The notes below the pieces were generated by a model. It was given only the letters and a program-made list of their open reading frames with translations, searched no databases and was not told the DNA's origin. A stretch of 64,000 nt of DNA from Serripes groenlandicus (lineage: Eukaryota > Mollusca > Bivalvia > Cardiida > Cardiidae). The translations under genes were made by a program, and so were the position numbers. The DNA is taken from contig JASEVX010000013.1 in the NCBI GenBank assembly GCA_031761405.1, forward strand, positions 43,153,425 through 43,217,424. The letters are read 5' to 3'. Positions 1 to 10,360 of this stretch are shown one piece after another (the first letter of the stretch is position 1; each line of letters opens with the position of its first letter).

Positions 1-75
1 GATTCCTTTTGGCACGTTTCATGCATTAAATGTAATTAAATTGGGATTAATATGGTTGTAAATCTATTTTCTTAT

Positions 76-76
76 C

Positions 77-159
<83 letters not shown>

Positions 160-603
160 TCTGTCTTCTGTCTGTCTGTCTGTCTTGTCTGTTCTGTCTG
201 GTCTGGTCTGTCGTCTGTTCTGTCTGTCTGTCTGTCTGTCTGTTCTGTCTCGTCTCTCCTGTCTGTCCTTCTGTGTCTCCTCTCTCCTGTCTGTCTCTCC
301 TCTCTCTGTTGTTCTTCTCTCCCCTCTCTGTCTTCTCTCTCCTCGCTCTCTCGCTCCTGATCTGCTGCTCTCGCTCATGTCTCTGTCTGCTCCTCTGTCT
401 ACTTGTCTCTCCTCCATCTCCTCTCTCATCCTCTCCTCATCCTCCCTCTCCTCTGTTCTCTCGCTCTTCTGTCCTCTCCTCGTCTCCCACCTCCTCTCTC
501 CATCTCCTCTCTCTCCCCTGTCTCTCTCTCTCTCTCTGTCTGTCTGTCTTGTCTGTCTATATATATATAATATCTCTCTCTTTCCCCCCCCCCTCTCCCC
601 CCT

Positions 604-651
<48 letters not shown>

Positions 652-716
652 TCTCTCTCTCCTCTCCCTCTCTCTCCTCTCCTCTCTCTCCTCTCTCCTC
701 TCCTCCTCTCTCTCTC
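76..716. repeat. CTGT microsatellite grading into CT-rich low-complexity tract
   Basis: An almost pure (CTGT)n run occupies about 76-160. It degenerates to mixed CTGT/CTCT to about 540 and then to (CT)n with C-runs to about 716. The long open frames read through it on both strands (Ser/Leu/Cys/Val on +, Arg/Thr/Asp/Gln on -) are translations of the repeat and not genes. Confidence 0.95.
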
Positions 717-1565
717 TTTACATATGTTGTTAATTTCCTTCTCTTTACATTTATGTATAATTGTATAACATAGATATAATTAGTAATAAGAAATATATAA
801 TTTCATAAATATTTCTATTCTTGACTCTCTGCACGCTAAACTACTGTCATCTTCAGCACTTTTGAAAATTATTTTTCTATTGTCTAGAAAGAATATGATC
901 TCCCAAACTTTTTGGATCACGAGTCAACCCCATGTTATGTGGGGCGTGATCTGGATCCAAACTGATTGCATAGGGCACCATAAACGGTTGACGAAATCTG
1001 CCGTTTTAGCGTGCAAGGAGTCAAGTACTAACACAAACTACTTAATGAATTACTTACACAAAATAGTGTAGGGTTGAAAGGGGGATGGCCACGACATCAT
1101 TTCAACCTATATACGTGGCTAATAAAGTTATACAAAGAAAATGAATTGAAAAAAACGTGGTATTGCCTTTGGTCATTTACAAAACAATATAAATACGGTT
1201 ATGATCTGTTACAGCCAAAACATTAGGTATTTAAAAATGTTCGTCCGTTAAACATGAATGCTTAGGTCGATCTGTGATAGCTCTGTTAGTAAAGACGATG
1301 GCTATTTACTCAGGGGTCGTTAGTTCTAAGCCCGTCTCATATGATACGATGATTTAGAAAAGCCACTGTAACTTCCAATTAAACTCTTTCAATGGGCTAA
1401 ATATTATATGCGGGAAGGTAGGCCGGTTGTCTGGCTTGAACAGTGTATGTAGACCTGGTGCGAAAAAAACCAAAGATACTCATGATAAGTCGAATTTCCC
1501 GCCGTGATATAACTGTATTATTTTTGCAAATGGCGTTTAACTCAAATTTATTCAATCAGTCAATC
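717..1565. other. Non-coding stretch upstream of the FMO-like gene
   Basis: No exon with splice sites and recognisable protein could be found. A weak tRNA-like patch around 1266-1345 (GTTAGTAAAGACGATGGC, then GGGGTCGTTAGTTCTAAGCC) may be a decayed SINE head. No convincing TATA box or start-site cluster is visible, so the promoter and any 5' untranslated exon of the gene beginning at 1566 are not located. Confidence 0.4.
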
Positions 1566-1746
1566 ATGCTTTTGTTCAGATATGAAACCAGGATCCATGA
1601 AGCCTCGGAGGTATGTGTAGTCGGAGCTGGGCCCAGTGGGATGGCAGTGTTGTATCATTTTGCGCAGCACAAAGAGGCACCAGAAATACAATGCTTTGAA
1701 AAACAAACAGACTGGGGTGGATTGTGAAACTACACATGGCAAACAG
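1566..1746 (+). CDS. FMO-like exon 1 (FAD-binding; contains TGA)
   Basis: Encodes the FAD-binding loop: VCVVGAGPSG, then the helix and the acidic end of strand 2 (IQCFEKQ). The frame is open to 1724. TGA at 1725-1727 stands where family members have Trp, and coding similarity (NYTWQTG) continues to the donor GTAAAT at 1747. The exon ends in phase 1. ATG 1582 is out of frame, so ATG 1566 or an upstream exon must supply the start. Confidence 0.8.
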
Positions 1747-4700
1747 GTAAATCTTTGTGTTGATCAGTGCAAGGTCATAGTGCAGAACTATTTGTTGTTA
1801 CTAGTGTACGTAAACGTTCGGTATACGTTGCATTTGATATGCAAATTTACATCACCGTTTCGAAGTGATGGAGTTTAGGATTACATATATAAGACAAGTG
1901 GAACCCTTCAGGGGTAGAGTATACTTTTCGCTGAAGGGATCTTCTGCGTCTTTAGCCCGGCACATTACATTGGTGGCAGCGGTGGGATGAAGACAACTGC
2001 CATACCGGAGATTGCCTTACCATGGGGTTTCCAGGCCAAGACTTCTCGGAGTGGGAAGTAGTGTAACGAAAACGTTCGGTATACGTTGCATTTGATATAC
2101 ATTTCGTGAAGGGATCTTCTGCGTCTTTAGCCCTGCACGTTACACTACGATTGCCAACGGGCTTTCAGTACACTGGCAGCCAATGGTATAATAGTATTTG
2201 CCAGCGTCGTTCCTTGTGGGCGTATCAAGGTATATTATGCATCATGAAATATTGGTTAGCATAAGAGAAACCCCTCTTTCCCACATATAATAAATCTGCA
2301 GCAAACGACTTTGGAAATACCTAGGCAAAATGCACACATCTTTATAAATGATGCATTGTGTCAACTAGACAAATAAACTCATTATAAACGATTGGGTATC
2401 CCGGACAAAGACATCGAAGGGGATTTGGTTAAGTGGTAAGACCAGACCTACTTAAAGGCAAAGGTCTCGTTTTGGAAAAATGATTTCCTTTAAAGATAAA
2501 TGTGTCAAAATTGCTCACATATTTCAAGATAAAATGTGATGAACATTAAAAGCTGCTAACTGAATAAGTCGTAGTATTTCGTTTTAAATAAACACTGTTT
2601 TTGTATAATTTCAAAAACAATTTCAAATGGGTTAGGAATCCGTTTGAAATTAAAATAGCCTTTATTCGATTTATAATCGTCACCACCCAAGTATGCTCGC
2701 ACATATATGACACGGTTCGACCTTGTACACGCTGAGAATCTGTCTAGCATGACTCAGGGACATTGTATGTAATACGGTGTGCCTGCATGAATCATGGACA
2801 TTATAAGTTATTGTGTTTGTTACTGACCCACTACGGAAATATAGGTGGTCTGTAGGATTAATAGGGGGCGAGACGATAGCCGAGTCCCCTTTTTCATCCA
2901 ACAGACCCCCTATATTTCCGTAGTGGGTCAGTAACAAACACAATAATAAAATGAACTATACTGTAACTTGTTGATATTTGTTGGTAGCATAATCTGACGT
3001 CATGGTTAACATATCTATCAATATTTATTAAATAATTGGAATATATATATTATTTAAAACAAATACACCGGTTCAACATGAACACATTTATTTCAATTCA
3101 TTTCATTTCTTTCTGGGTAACTGGTAAAAACAATACATATGTTGGTATAGATATTACAGGAAATCACTTATCTGATATTTCTTAATGGTTAAGTGTTCAA
3201 AATGCCTTGCTGTCCGAAATCAAATATATCCGAATTAGTTTTCACTTGTGAACACCACTTTTGAAATTACCGTTTAAAAACAGTAAAACTAGTCCAGGAA
3301 CTGAATAAGCACCATTTAACCGGTAATTATAACAGGATTTCCATGTAACGTATATCCACCTGCATTAACAATACAGATAAGTAACGGTTTATGTCCGTTA
3401 ACGCACGATGTTCATGCACAATCCCGATGAAGATCTCTGAAGGGAGATAATCCATGATGAAACGACGTATTTGTCCTCTTTTCTGTCTTCAACATTCCAT
3501 GCACTATACGTTTTGTTTGGTGGTATTTGTTGTGTGTTAAATCTATGGTTTTGCAATCTTTGCCAAATGTATTATATGTCAATTGAATAGGCACGTATAT
3601 TTTCGTAGATGTAATTATGTTTATCTGCTCATTTCATAGCATAGACATAATAAACATTATTATGGCTATGGCCTGAAAGGATATATATTCTGGACCTACG
3701 GACATGTATAGATATTCTAAACCTACGAACATATATGTACATACGAGTCTTATCAATGTATATATATATGTGTGTGTTTTCTCTTCTATGTATCATGCGT
3801 ATATGTTGTTCTCTTCCATGCATCTATGTATATATATATATATGTTGTTCTCTTTTATGCATATATGTATCTCTCTTCAATGTATATATATGTCTATTTT
3901 GTTATCTGTCATGTATGTTTACGGTGATGTAAAATAACTTTATATGCCGAATAAATAAACTTGAAACTTGAAACTTGGTAACATTTGAGAGCCCTTTATG
4001 AAAACCAACGTTTGAACAGACTTTTTTACTTTACTCAACCCCTATGGAATGTACTCACCCCCTATAGAAATATAGGGGGTCTGCACGTGACACACTTTAA
4101 CCAATGAAATTGCTACAATATCGTGGGAGGCGAAATAATAAATGTTATATAGTGTGCCTGCATGAATCAATAATTTAAATCAACGTGCATCTTCTATAAA
4201 CAAATGAGATATAAAAGTGTACATGAATACACACGAAACAAGCAAATGCAATTGTTTTAATATTTCAAGATGGAGCACGATGCTTCTTTAATCCTTCCCA
4301 CATGCAAACGCAATATGTCACATTTGCAGCAGACGACTATTTACACAATCTTTTCAACTCGATTCAACGAGCATAACTTCATTTACAGACCATTTTAACT
4401 CAGACGATTTAACATGACTTTTAAAAACATTGCAATAAAAGGTGAAATTGCTTATTGCAATGTTTTCAACTCTTTATCAATATAAATCTTTCAGTTTTCT
4501 AGATTGTTGAAATTGTTCGTCTGATGATTGCATAGCCTTTGAACAGTCATGTGAAGTTATATGGTTGCATAGTGTTGCAACTTGCCAATACGTTTTCAAA
4601 GTCCTCTACTGCTGGAGATTTGCTGTACGTGGGAAATTGTTGAGCCTTTCCGACATACAACAAATCTGACGTAGACGACTTTTATAACATAATGGTAAAA

Positions 4701-7700
4701 ATGTGAAAACTCTCCATAAATGAGTGTTTGATTAGCAAATATAGTTGAAAACATTGTGATAAAAGTAGAAATTGCTCAATTTGAGCAATTTCTCCTTTTG
4801 CCACAAGGTTTTCAAAGGACGTCTGCTGCAGAGGCGTCAGAAAGCGTATGTACGTGGAAAATGGTTAACTATTGGAATCGAATGCTATAGGGCCAAACTT
4901 ATTTCAGGTACAGATCAGTATGGTGAAGTTTCTCATCCCTGCATGTATAAACACCTATGGTCTAACATACCAAAAGAACTTATCGAGTTTCAAGACTACA
5001 CGTTTGAGGACCATTTTGGTAAACTGCTGCCGTCTTATGCTCCACGCTCAGCGATTCGGGACTACCTACTTGGTGAGTTAGCGCGTCAGCAAATATTTGA
5101 ACATTGACGAAGAAACAATTCCGGAAATAAGATATAGTAAATTCTTGATTTATATTAAAGGGATAAATTTAGCAGATTTAGATCTATGAAATCTTTAACT
5201 GACTATTTTCTAACATACTTAACTGTTCTTTTTTTCTCCGTCGAGTGGCCATCAATGTTTGAATGTAAATGTCAAATATCGAGAAAATATAGTAGGCCCA
5301 ATAGACATTTAACATAAATACACCTAAATAAAAAATTGTGAAACAGAGAAAAGTGCATTTTGATGGAGAATGATTTCATTGGACGAGACAGTATGGTAAG
5401 GAAGGCTAATAAGAAAGGCAGAAATGTTTGAGATAATTAATCATTTACGACAGTCCAACTCAAGACGACCAACCATATTAACTACCTCTAGTTCAAACAT
5501 AAACTAACGATGGTAAAAAGCTTACATATCCGGATTGTTCAATGTCAAGACAAATGTCTGAAACCTGTGTCTGTCATTTGGAAACTGAGTATTCAGGAAA
5601 AGATAATGTTCTCTATACTGCGGCCTTTTGCTAATCAACTGATAGTACCTCCAGTGCTTTGATTTTCTTTAGTAGTTGTTATTTATTCATTTTGTGTTCA
5701 CTGAACAATATATACCAGATACTTTAACAAGAGATAGAATGAATATCATACTTAGTAAACTTAAACTATTACTCGACAACATTGACCTGCCTCGGTGCAA
5801 AGATGTGCATTTTATTTTAATCATTATGACATGTATTGTCATCTAATTAATTTGTTTGAAAACACATATGGCACACAGATGATATTCATTTCTAACATTA
5901 ACTAAACTACATAAAAGCGTGTATAACTTATGCACAAAGCTCATGTTTAGGTTAATTTTGATGAATGATACCAACATGTGAATGTTCATTTATACCCGTA
6001 TTTCGTTTGTTTCTCTTGTACAGGTCGTTATTCTAAAGGAAACATCAAAGATCAAATAAAATTCAACACACCTGTTAGAAATGTGCAGTACCGTGAGAAC
6101 ACGGACGATTTCCTGGTTACAGTTCAGGCACACAAATCAGGTGCGACGTATTCAACAGTTTTCTCACACGTCATTATTGCATCCGGGGTATTTATTGTAC
6201 CGAGTAAACCCGAGTTTCCAGGGATTGAATCATTCGAAGGTCTCGTCATTCATTCAAAAGACTTTCGAGATGCCAGAACGTTCACTGGTCAGCGGATACT
6301 TTGTATCGGAGCAAGTTTTTCAGCTGAGGATATTGCGATCCAGTGTTTGAAATTTGGCGCCAAACAGATAATCTGCTCATGGAAAACTGAACCAATGAAT
6401 TACAACTTTCCAAAGAATATTGAAGAGCGACCTCTTGTGGAAAGATTTGAAAACAAGACGGCTTATTTTATTGACGGAACTTCAGCGGATATAGACGTCC
6501 TAGTGTACTGTACCGGGTATAGAAATAGCTACCCGTTTCTCGAAAATAGTTTGAGATTGTCGGAATCAATTGCTTTATACCCGGACAATTTGTACAAGGG
6601 TATGGTGTGGATGAAAGGCGGTCACAACAAGCTCTTTTATATCGGCACACAAAATAAGTATTTCACCACTCCCATGTTTGAACAGCAAGCGATTTGGATA
6701 AGAAAGTAAGATATTGTTTAAAATACATACTTGTAGGCCTATAGATCAAAATAAAAACACTCGATAATTCAATATTTCGGCCATAGGCCTTCCTCAGGTT
6801 ATATTTAACAAAGATCACTATGTTGCGTCCATCTTGAGAGTATTTAACGATTCAATCTTTTTTCCGAGACCTGCATGCACATTCCGTGATCTGCAGGTCA
6901 TACTTATGCAATTTTACCCAGTACTTAAAGAGATTGCATCACAAGAGATTAAACTTTTAAAAAGATAAACTGCGTTGAGAGCATGCGGCACGTAAAGTAG
7001 TAATTTACTAAAAAATTAAATAGCAGAAGTGTACTAAACCTTTGAGAAATTACTCCTTTTGCCACAATGTTCATTAAAGTCGTCTGTATCAGATTCTCAG
7101 AAATGCCTCTACTAGCGATTAAGTGATATGATCCGTTTAAGCCTTTCCTATAGATGCATTTTGACACATCTGCAGCAGACAACTTTTGAAAACCTTCGTT
7201 CGGTAATGATACCTACAATGCTAAGAGATTTTCCATATGTTTGATAAGTCATTTTCAATTTCATCTGCTGCAGATTTGTTGTATGCGAAAAAGGGTTAAG
7301 AGCGAATACTTTATCTTTTATCAGATATATCATGCATGAATTCGAAGAAGAACCGAAAGAGAAAGCCGAAATGGAAACTGATATCAAGATTTGGAGAGAT
7401 AGATTTGAAACTGTTGCGAACATATATGACGGAATATATTTTAAAGTGGACTATGTTCTAGACTTGTCTAATATGACAGGGTATGCCATGAATATAGGTG
7501 CAATCCGGGAATATTTGAGCCGCTGGGTCGAAGATCGTCGAGAGAATATCGTCACGTATAAGGACCAACAATTTGCGTCAATCATCACGGGCACCATGGC
7601 GCCGCCTTTGAAGTATCCGTGGATTACTGTTCTTGATAAGATCATAATAGGTCGTGTTTTCATTATCATGGGTCTACATTTCATTGTGCTGGGTTGTGAT

Positions 7701-7739
7701 ATTATAATGTTGGGTTGTATTATCACTGTGAGTGGTTAG
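1566..7739 (+). CDS. Flavin-containing monooxygenase-like gene (4 exons, one premature TGA)
   Basis: FMO-family oxidase using FAD and NADPH to oxygenate soft N or S nucleophiles. The closest type by pattern is the trimethylamine-monooxygenase/senecionine-N-oxygenase-like group common in invertebrates. Exons 1566-1746, 4908-5072, 6024-6705 and 7325-7739 join with consistent phases (1, 1, 2) to 481 codons including the stop, a normal family length. Visible motifs in order: FAD Rossmann GAGPSG (exon 1), WSN segment (exon 2), FPGIESFEGLVIHSKDF (the FMO fingerprint region), a second nucleotide-binding loop GASFSAED, and the CTGY motif (exon 3). The oddity is at 1725-1727, where TGA replaces the Trp expected after GGL, followed in frame by NYTWQTG. 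The start is uncertain: the ATG at 1566 is in frame, but TTTTGTTCAG just after it could be an acceptor for an upstream exon. The last ~25 residues derive from a GT-rich tandem repeat. It may be a very young pseudogene or a sequencing error in an intact gene. Confidence 0.85.
1805..2144 (+). mobile_element. TRIM-like miniature LTR retroelement
   Basis: Two related direct repeats start TGTACG/TGTAACG and end CATTACA/CGTTACA, at 1805-1969 and 2062-2144 (the second internally deleted). They share ACGTTCGGTATACGTTGC and GGATCTTCTGCGTCTTTAGC. Directly after the first repeat is TGGTGGCAGCGGTGGGA, complementary in style to a tRNA 3' end (a primer-binding site). Directly before the second is a purine-rich GGAGTGGGAAG (a polypurine tract). 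The internal part is only ~92 bp and codes for nothing. It lies in FMO intron 1. The target duplication is unclear (CTAG/CTAC). Confidence 0.6.
2266..2350 (+). mobile_element. P3 MITE fragment
   Basis: CCCTCTTTCCCACATATAA followed by AAATCTGCAGCAAACGACTT matches one end of the P3 MITE family. The rest of the element is not recognisable. Confidence 0.45.
2811..2944. mobile_element. Fold-back repeat (inverted arms ~44 bp)
   Basis: The left arm 2811-2854 (ATTGTGTTTGTTACTGACCC ...) is repeated as its reverse complement at 2900-2944, with a ~45 bp loop. The arms match almost perfectly, implying a young MITE or fold-back element. A related partial copy lies near 4045-4085 (CCCCCTATAGAAATATAGGG), and both are accompanied by GTGTGCCTGCATGAATCA (2780s and 4150s), so they belong to one larger repeat family. 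Confidence 0.7.
2945..3680. other. FMO intron 1 sequence without recognisable feature
   Basis: AT-rich intron DNA. No exon, RNA or clear repeat could be identified by eye. Confidence 0.4.
3681..3935. repeat. AT-rich imperfect tandem repeat (TATATG-TTGTTCTCTT units)
   Basis: Several copies of ATATATGTTGTTCTCTT with TA runs between them. Short Met/Tyr/Ile-rich open frames here reflect the repeat. Confidence 0.7.
4620..4868. mobile_element. P3 piggyBac-like MITE, degenerate
   Basis: Starts GAGCCTTTCCGACATACAAC and ends GGAAAATGGTTAAC. The internal hairpin is AGAAATTGCTC-AATTT-GAGCAATTTCTCC at about 4767-4797, followed by GTCTGCTGCAGAGGCGTCAG. It lies immediately upstream of FMO exon 2, so the first third of the local open frame is MITE, not protein. 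Confidence 0.7.
4908..5072 (+). CDS. FMO-like exon 2
   Basis: Acceptor ATTTCAG, donor GTGAGT, 165 nt, phase 1 to phase 1. Encodes the family segment running from TDQYGEVSH through LWSNIPKE to FEDHFGKLLPSY, which follows the FAD loop in FMOs. No frame defect. Confidence 0.85.
5073..6023. other. FMO intron 2, no recognisable feature
   Basis: AT-rich intron with GT and AG ends. Nothing else could be identified. Confidence 0.5.
6024..6705 (+). CDS. FMO-like exon 3 (NADPH-binding core)
   Basis: Acceptor TTGTACAG, donor GTAAGA, 682 nt open throughout. Contains FNTPVRNV, the FPGIESFEGLVIHSKDF fingerprint, the second dinucleotide-binding GASFSAED and the CTGYRNSYPFL segment. The stop seen at its end (AAGTAA) spans the splice donor and is not the true stop, because the next exon continues the protein. 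Confidence 0.9.
6740..6810. mobile_element. Fragment of fold-back element shared with 56091-56222
   Basis: AATATTTCGGCCATAGGCCTTC and the flanking AAAATAAAAACACTCGATAA recur at 56091-56222, where the element forms a palindrome. Confidence 0.55.
7020..7301. mobile_element. P3 piggyBac-like MITE pieces in FMO intron 3
   Basis: GAAATTACTCCTTTTGCCAC near 7046 and an end-to-end piece 7137-7301 (TTTAAGCCTTTCC ... AAAAAGGGTTAAG) match family P3. Confidence 0.55.
7325..7739 (+). CDS. FMO-like exon 4 and stop
   Basis: Acceptor TTTATCAG. The split Lys codon is completed and the frame stays open to TAG at 7737-7739. Encodes the C-terminal FMO region (DIKIWRDRF, VDYVLDLSNMTGY, ENIVTYKDQQFAS, TGTMAPP). 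After KIIIG the residues come from a GT-rich repeat (FIIMGLHFIVLGCDI...). Family members usually end near this point, so the tail looks like a stop-loss into repeat DNA, or a missed short last exon. Confidence 0.8.
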
Positions 7740-7885
7740 AATGTCTTTATGTTGGGTTCGGTTATCATCACTTGGTTGTTTGTCATTGTGTCGGGTTGTA
7801 ATGTCATTATGTGGGGTTGTTTGTCATTGTGTCGGGTTGTAATGTCATTATGTGGCGTTGAATTGACAGTATGGTGGGTTCTTAT
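7640..7885. repeat. Imperfect GT-rich minisatellite overlapping FMO C-terminus
   Basis: Repeated TCATTATGTGGGGTTGT / TCATTGTGTCGGGTTGT units of about 17 bp, increasingly regular downstream. The upstream diverged copies are translated as the last residues of the FMO frame. Confidence 0.7.
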
Positions 7886-8609
7886 ATAATTTTATTTGTT
7901 AAATTTTCCCCTTATTCAGTTCAATTGTAATGCTAAATGCTATATCAATATTTTATTTCCGGTGACTTGCAATACTGATAATTCCAAGTGCAGTTCTATT
8001 ATGTCTAATTGTCTTAAGGAAATGTTGAGTTATCATTATCTTTGTTCAATTTGAAAACATTGCCGGTCAGGGCTGTATCATTCCGAGCCGACCTTACTGA
8101 TTAAGTTAACAGTGTGATCAGTTGATTATAGAGACACCCTGTCCATTAAAATGATGGCGTGTTCGAGTTGTGTGATGGCCGGTTGACTGTAATACTGGCC
8201 GGTTAAATCAACATGCTGTGATGTTGAAATCTCTGAGCGTTTTCGACTTCTTTACTCGCGTAACGAGAGTAACTGGAGTTAAAAGTCGAACGTATCGAGT
8301 AAGCGAATTGCGCATGCGCTTAATCTCTAATCTACTCGACTATAACGACCCCCACTATTTGACGGGTAACACGAGATCAAAGATTGCGACGGCTGATACA
8401 CAAAACGTCGCCATTTTGTAAACAACACAAGACTGGGGTTAGGCGTTCGTGAATGGTTACTCGTGTCGTGTACTGCGCATGTCCAGATTTTATACTCGAG
8501 TAACTGGATTGCAAAAGCCGAAATCGCTCTCTTATGTGGTTCATTTGGCATATAAACTTTTCGGACGAAGTCCGAAATGTTGCGCATTAACCTGCCGTTC
8601 TAGAGTACA
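7886..8609. other. Intergenic stretch with self-complementary patches
   Basis: No gene seen. 8240-8540 is richer in CpG than its surroundings and contains short inverted motifs (ACTCGCGTAACGAGAGTAAC; TTGCGCATGCGC). It lies immediately upstream of the ATG at 8610 and could include that gene's promoter; no TATA box is evident. Confidence 0.35.
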
Positions 8610-8792
8610 ATGGCGGCGGAAATTTTAAAAGATGTCCTTGAAAGTATCGGGTTGTCGTCCGTGTACGCCAAGTTCTACGAACAGCGGATATACCATAGGA
8701 TGATAGACGGAATTACAGACGCAGAATTGACAAGGCTTTGTGTGGAGACCATTGGAGAGAGGTACAGACTGAGAGAAGGAGTAAAGACACGT
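8610..8792 (+). CDS. SAM-like domain exon of an uncharacterised gene
   Basis: ATG at 8610 (context ACAATGGCG) opens 61 codons to a strong donor GT|GTAAGT at 8793. The protein pattern VLESIGLSSVYAKFYEQR followed by TDAELTRLCVETIGERYRL resembles a sterile-alpha-motif fold (helices ending in GxxxxGxRxRL), a small protein-protein interaction module. The exon joins in phase 0 to 9777. It may be the first exon of the transposon-type gene whose later pieces lie at 9777-14185. The linkage is inference from phase and order only. Confidence 0.5.
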
Positions 8793-9091
8793 GTAAGTCG
8801 CCATCAATTATGTAGTTTGAGAAATGATACATGTTTGTTGATTTGTGCGTTAGTTATATCATCCAGGAATTAAACCGTGATATAATTCATAAGATAAACC
8901 TGCAAAAGTTCATTTGATGCCTGCTCTTAATGCATATTTTAACTGTAAAGGGTTAGCATAAGAACAAAAGATCCCGAAGTCATGTGTTTTCACAGTTTTT
9001 GCATAAAAACCGGTACCGAACTGTAAATGAACCATAATATGGTGTCCGTGAATATGTGTTACTATACATCACTGAATCGTGATTTAATCTC

Positions 9092-9319
9092 TTAACCTTT
9101 CCCTCATATAGACGCTTTCTGACGCCTCTGAAGCAGAAGGCTTTTTGAAAACATAGTGACAAAAGAAGAAATTGCTCAAAACGAGCAATTTCTTCTTTTG
9201 ACACAATGTTTTCCTCTTTTAGTCATAGGTTATCCATTCAATTATAGAGATTTTATATTATTTGACAATTATTTTCAAAGTCGTCTACTGCAGAATTGTC
9301 GTATTAGGGAAAGGGTTAA
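9092..9319. mobile_element. P3 piggyBac-like MITE
   Basis: Begins TTAACCTTTCCCTCATATAG and ends GGGAAAGGGTTAA. The central hairpin is AGAAATTGCTC-AAAAC-GAGCAATTTCTTC. TTAA is present at both ends. Confidence 0.8.
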
Positions 9320-9776
9320 CAACATTCCAGAAACTGTTAGAAACAACTAAATCTATGAAATGATATGCCATTGAACCGTTAATTTCATTTAATTTATACT
9401 TTTCTTGAACATTTTCCCAGTGTCCTTCCTCACAAATGCCTATGTTGGCTTTTTGAAAACCAAACCAAGCTGTTTTTCTCTTTATTTAACGCCTACAATC
9501 ATATATATTTGAAATAATTATTAAACATATTATTTGTAAATGTGACTTTAAGATTGTAAAGCATCAGGATGATATGGTATTTCTAGATAGAAAATGGTTC
9601 AATAAAAACAATCATAAAGTTTCAAATTCCAGTATGTCATAAAAAAATATATTTCTATGAAAAACTAATAAGAACATTTATTGAACGAACAGGAGGTAAA
9701 TGAAATTGTACTTATCATGGTATTTTTAAAAACACGCGCATGGTCGAAGCGCTATATTCAAATCGCAACTAGACAG

Positions 9777-10017
9777 GAAATGGCAACGCGAGGTCGACCT
9801 AAATTCAGTCCTGTAACTAAACAGAGAGCGAAGGAAGTTCAAAAAAACTTCAAAAAGAGTATGATCGAACATATAAGCCAATCCGACTATCCGTCGAAGT
9901 ATATAGTCGGTTGGAGGAATTGAATAAATTGTTGAAGGCTAAATCGCGGGACGAAACAGTGAGAGTGCTTATTGGTTGGGTTTTTGAAGAAAATTGTTGC
10001 GATTATGCTTATCTAAG
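9777..10017 (+). pseudogene. Transposon-type basic/RHH-like exon with apparent frameshift
   Basis: After GACAG the frame reads EMATRGRPKFSPVTKQRAKE to about 9850 (basic, AT-hook-like GRP motif), then stops at 9921-9923. A second frame, from about 9866 to 10017, reads on as RLSVEVYSRLEELNKLLKAK, then SRDETVRVLIGWVF. That looks like the continuation in uncharacterised cnidarian and mollusc transposon-type proteins (short basic N-terminus, then a helix pair). The A-runs near 9840-9857 are the likely indel site. No good donor is seen at the 3' end. Confidence 0.4.
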
Positions 10018-10360
10018 TATAATTATAACATCTTCATGATATTTATGACAGTAAGCTATTATTCTTGTGAGAAATTATGTTAAAAACAGCGGAAACGTGA
10101 CTTTTCTCTACCTCGAACGCTTCGTTCGAATTGTTGACAAGATTGAGGGGCGCCGAAGGGGTCAGATTACCGAAACCAACAGTTATTTCCTCATGCTAAT
10201 TTCTCTACGATAACCATTGGAATATCCTATGTGGGTTATAAAATGTGATATATTTCTTTCAAGATTGAATAAATTGGCCATAACTTTGTTTCTGTGTGGC
10301 TGATTTATCATTTAGTCAAAGTTGCATCATTTACACCTTGTAATATTTATTGGTTTTGTA

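Noticed and set aside
64..773. Overlapping long frames rich in Ser/Leu/Cys or Thr/Asp/Gln
   Set aside because: Translations of CTGT/CT microsatellite.
1725..1727. TGA read as selenocysteine in the FMO gene
   Set aside because: Family members have Trp here, not Cys, and I cannot point to a SECIS element. A nonsense change or sequencing error is simpler. The presence of a selenium-binding protein gene nearby is coincidence, as SELENBP1 is not itself translated with selenocysteine.
4772..4907. Upstream part of the open frame containing FMO exon 2
   Set aside because: Derived from a P3 MITE and ends at a clear acceptor; only 4908-5072 matches the family.
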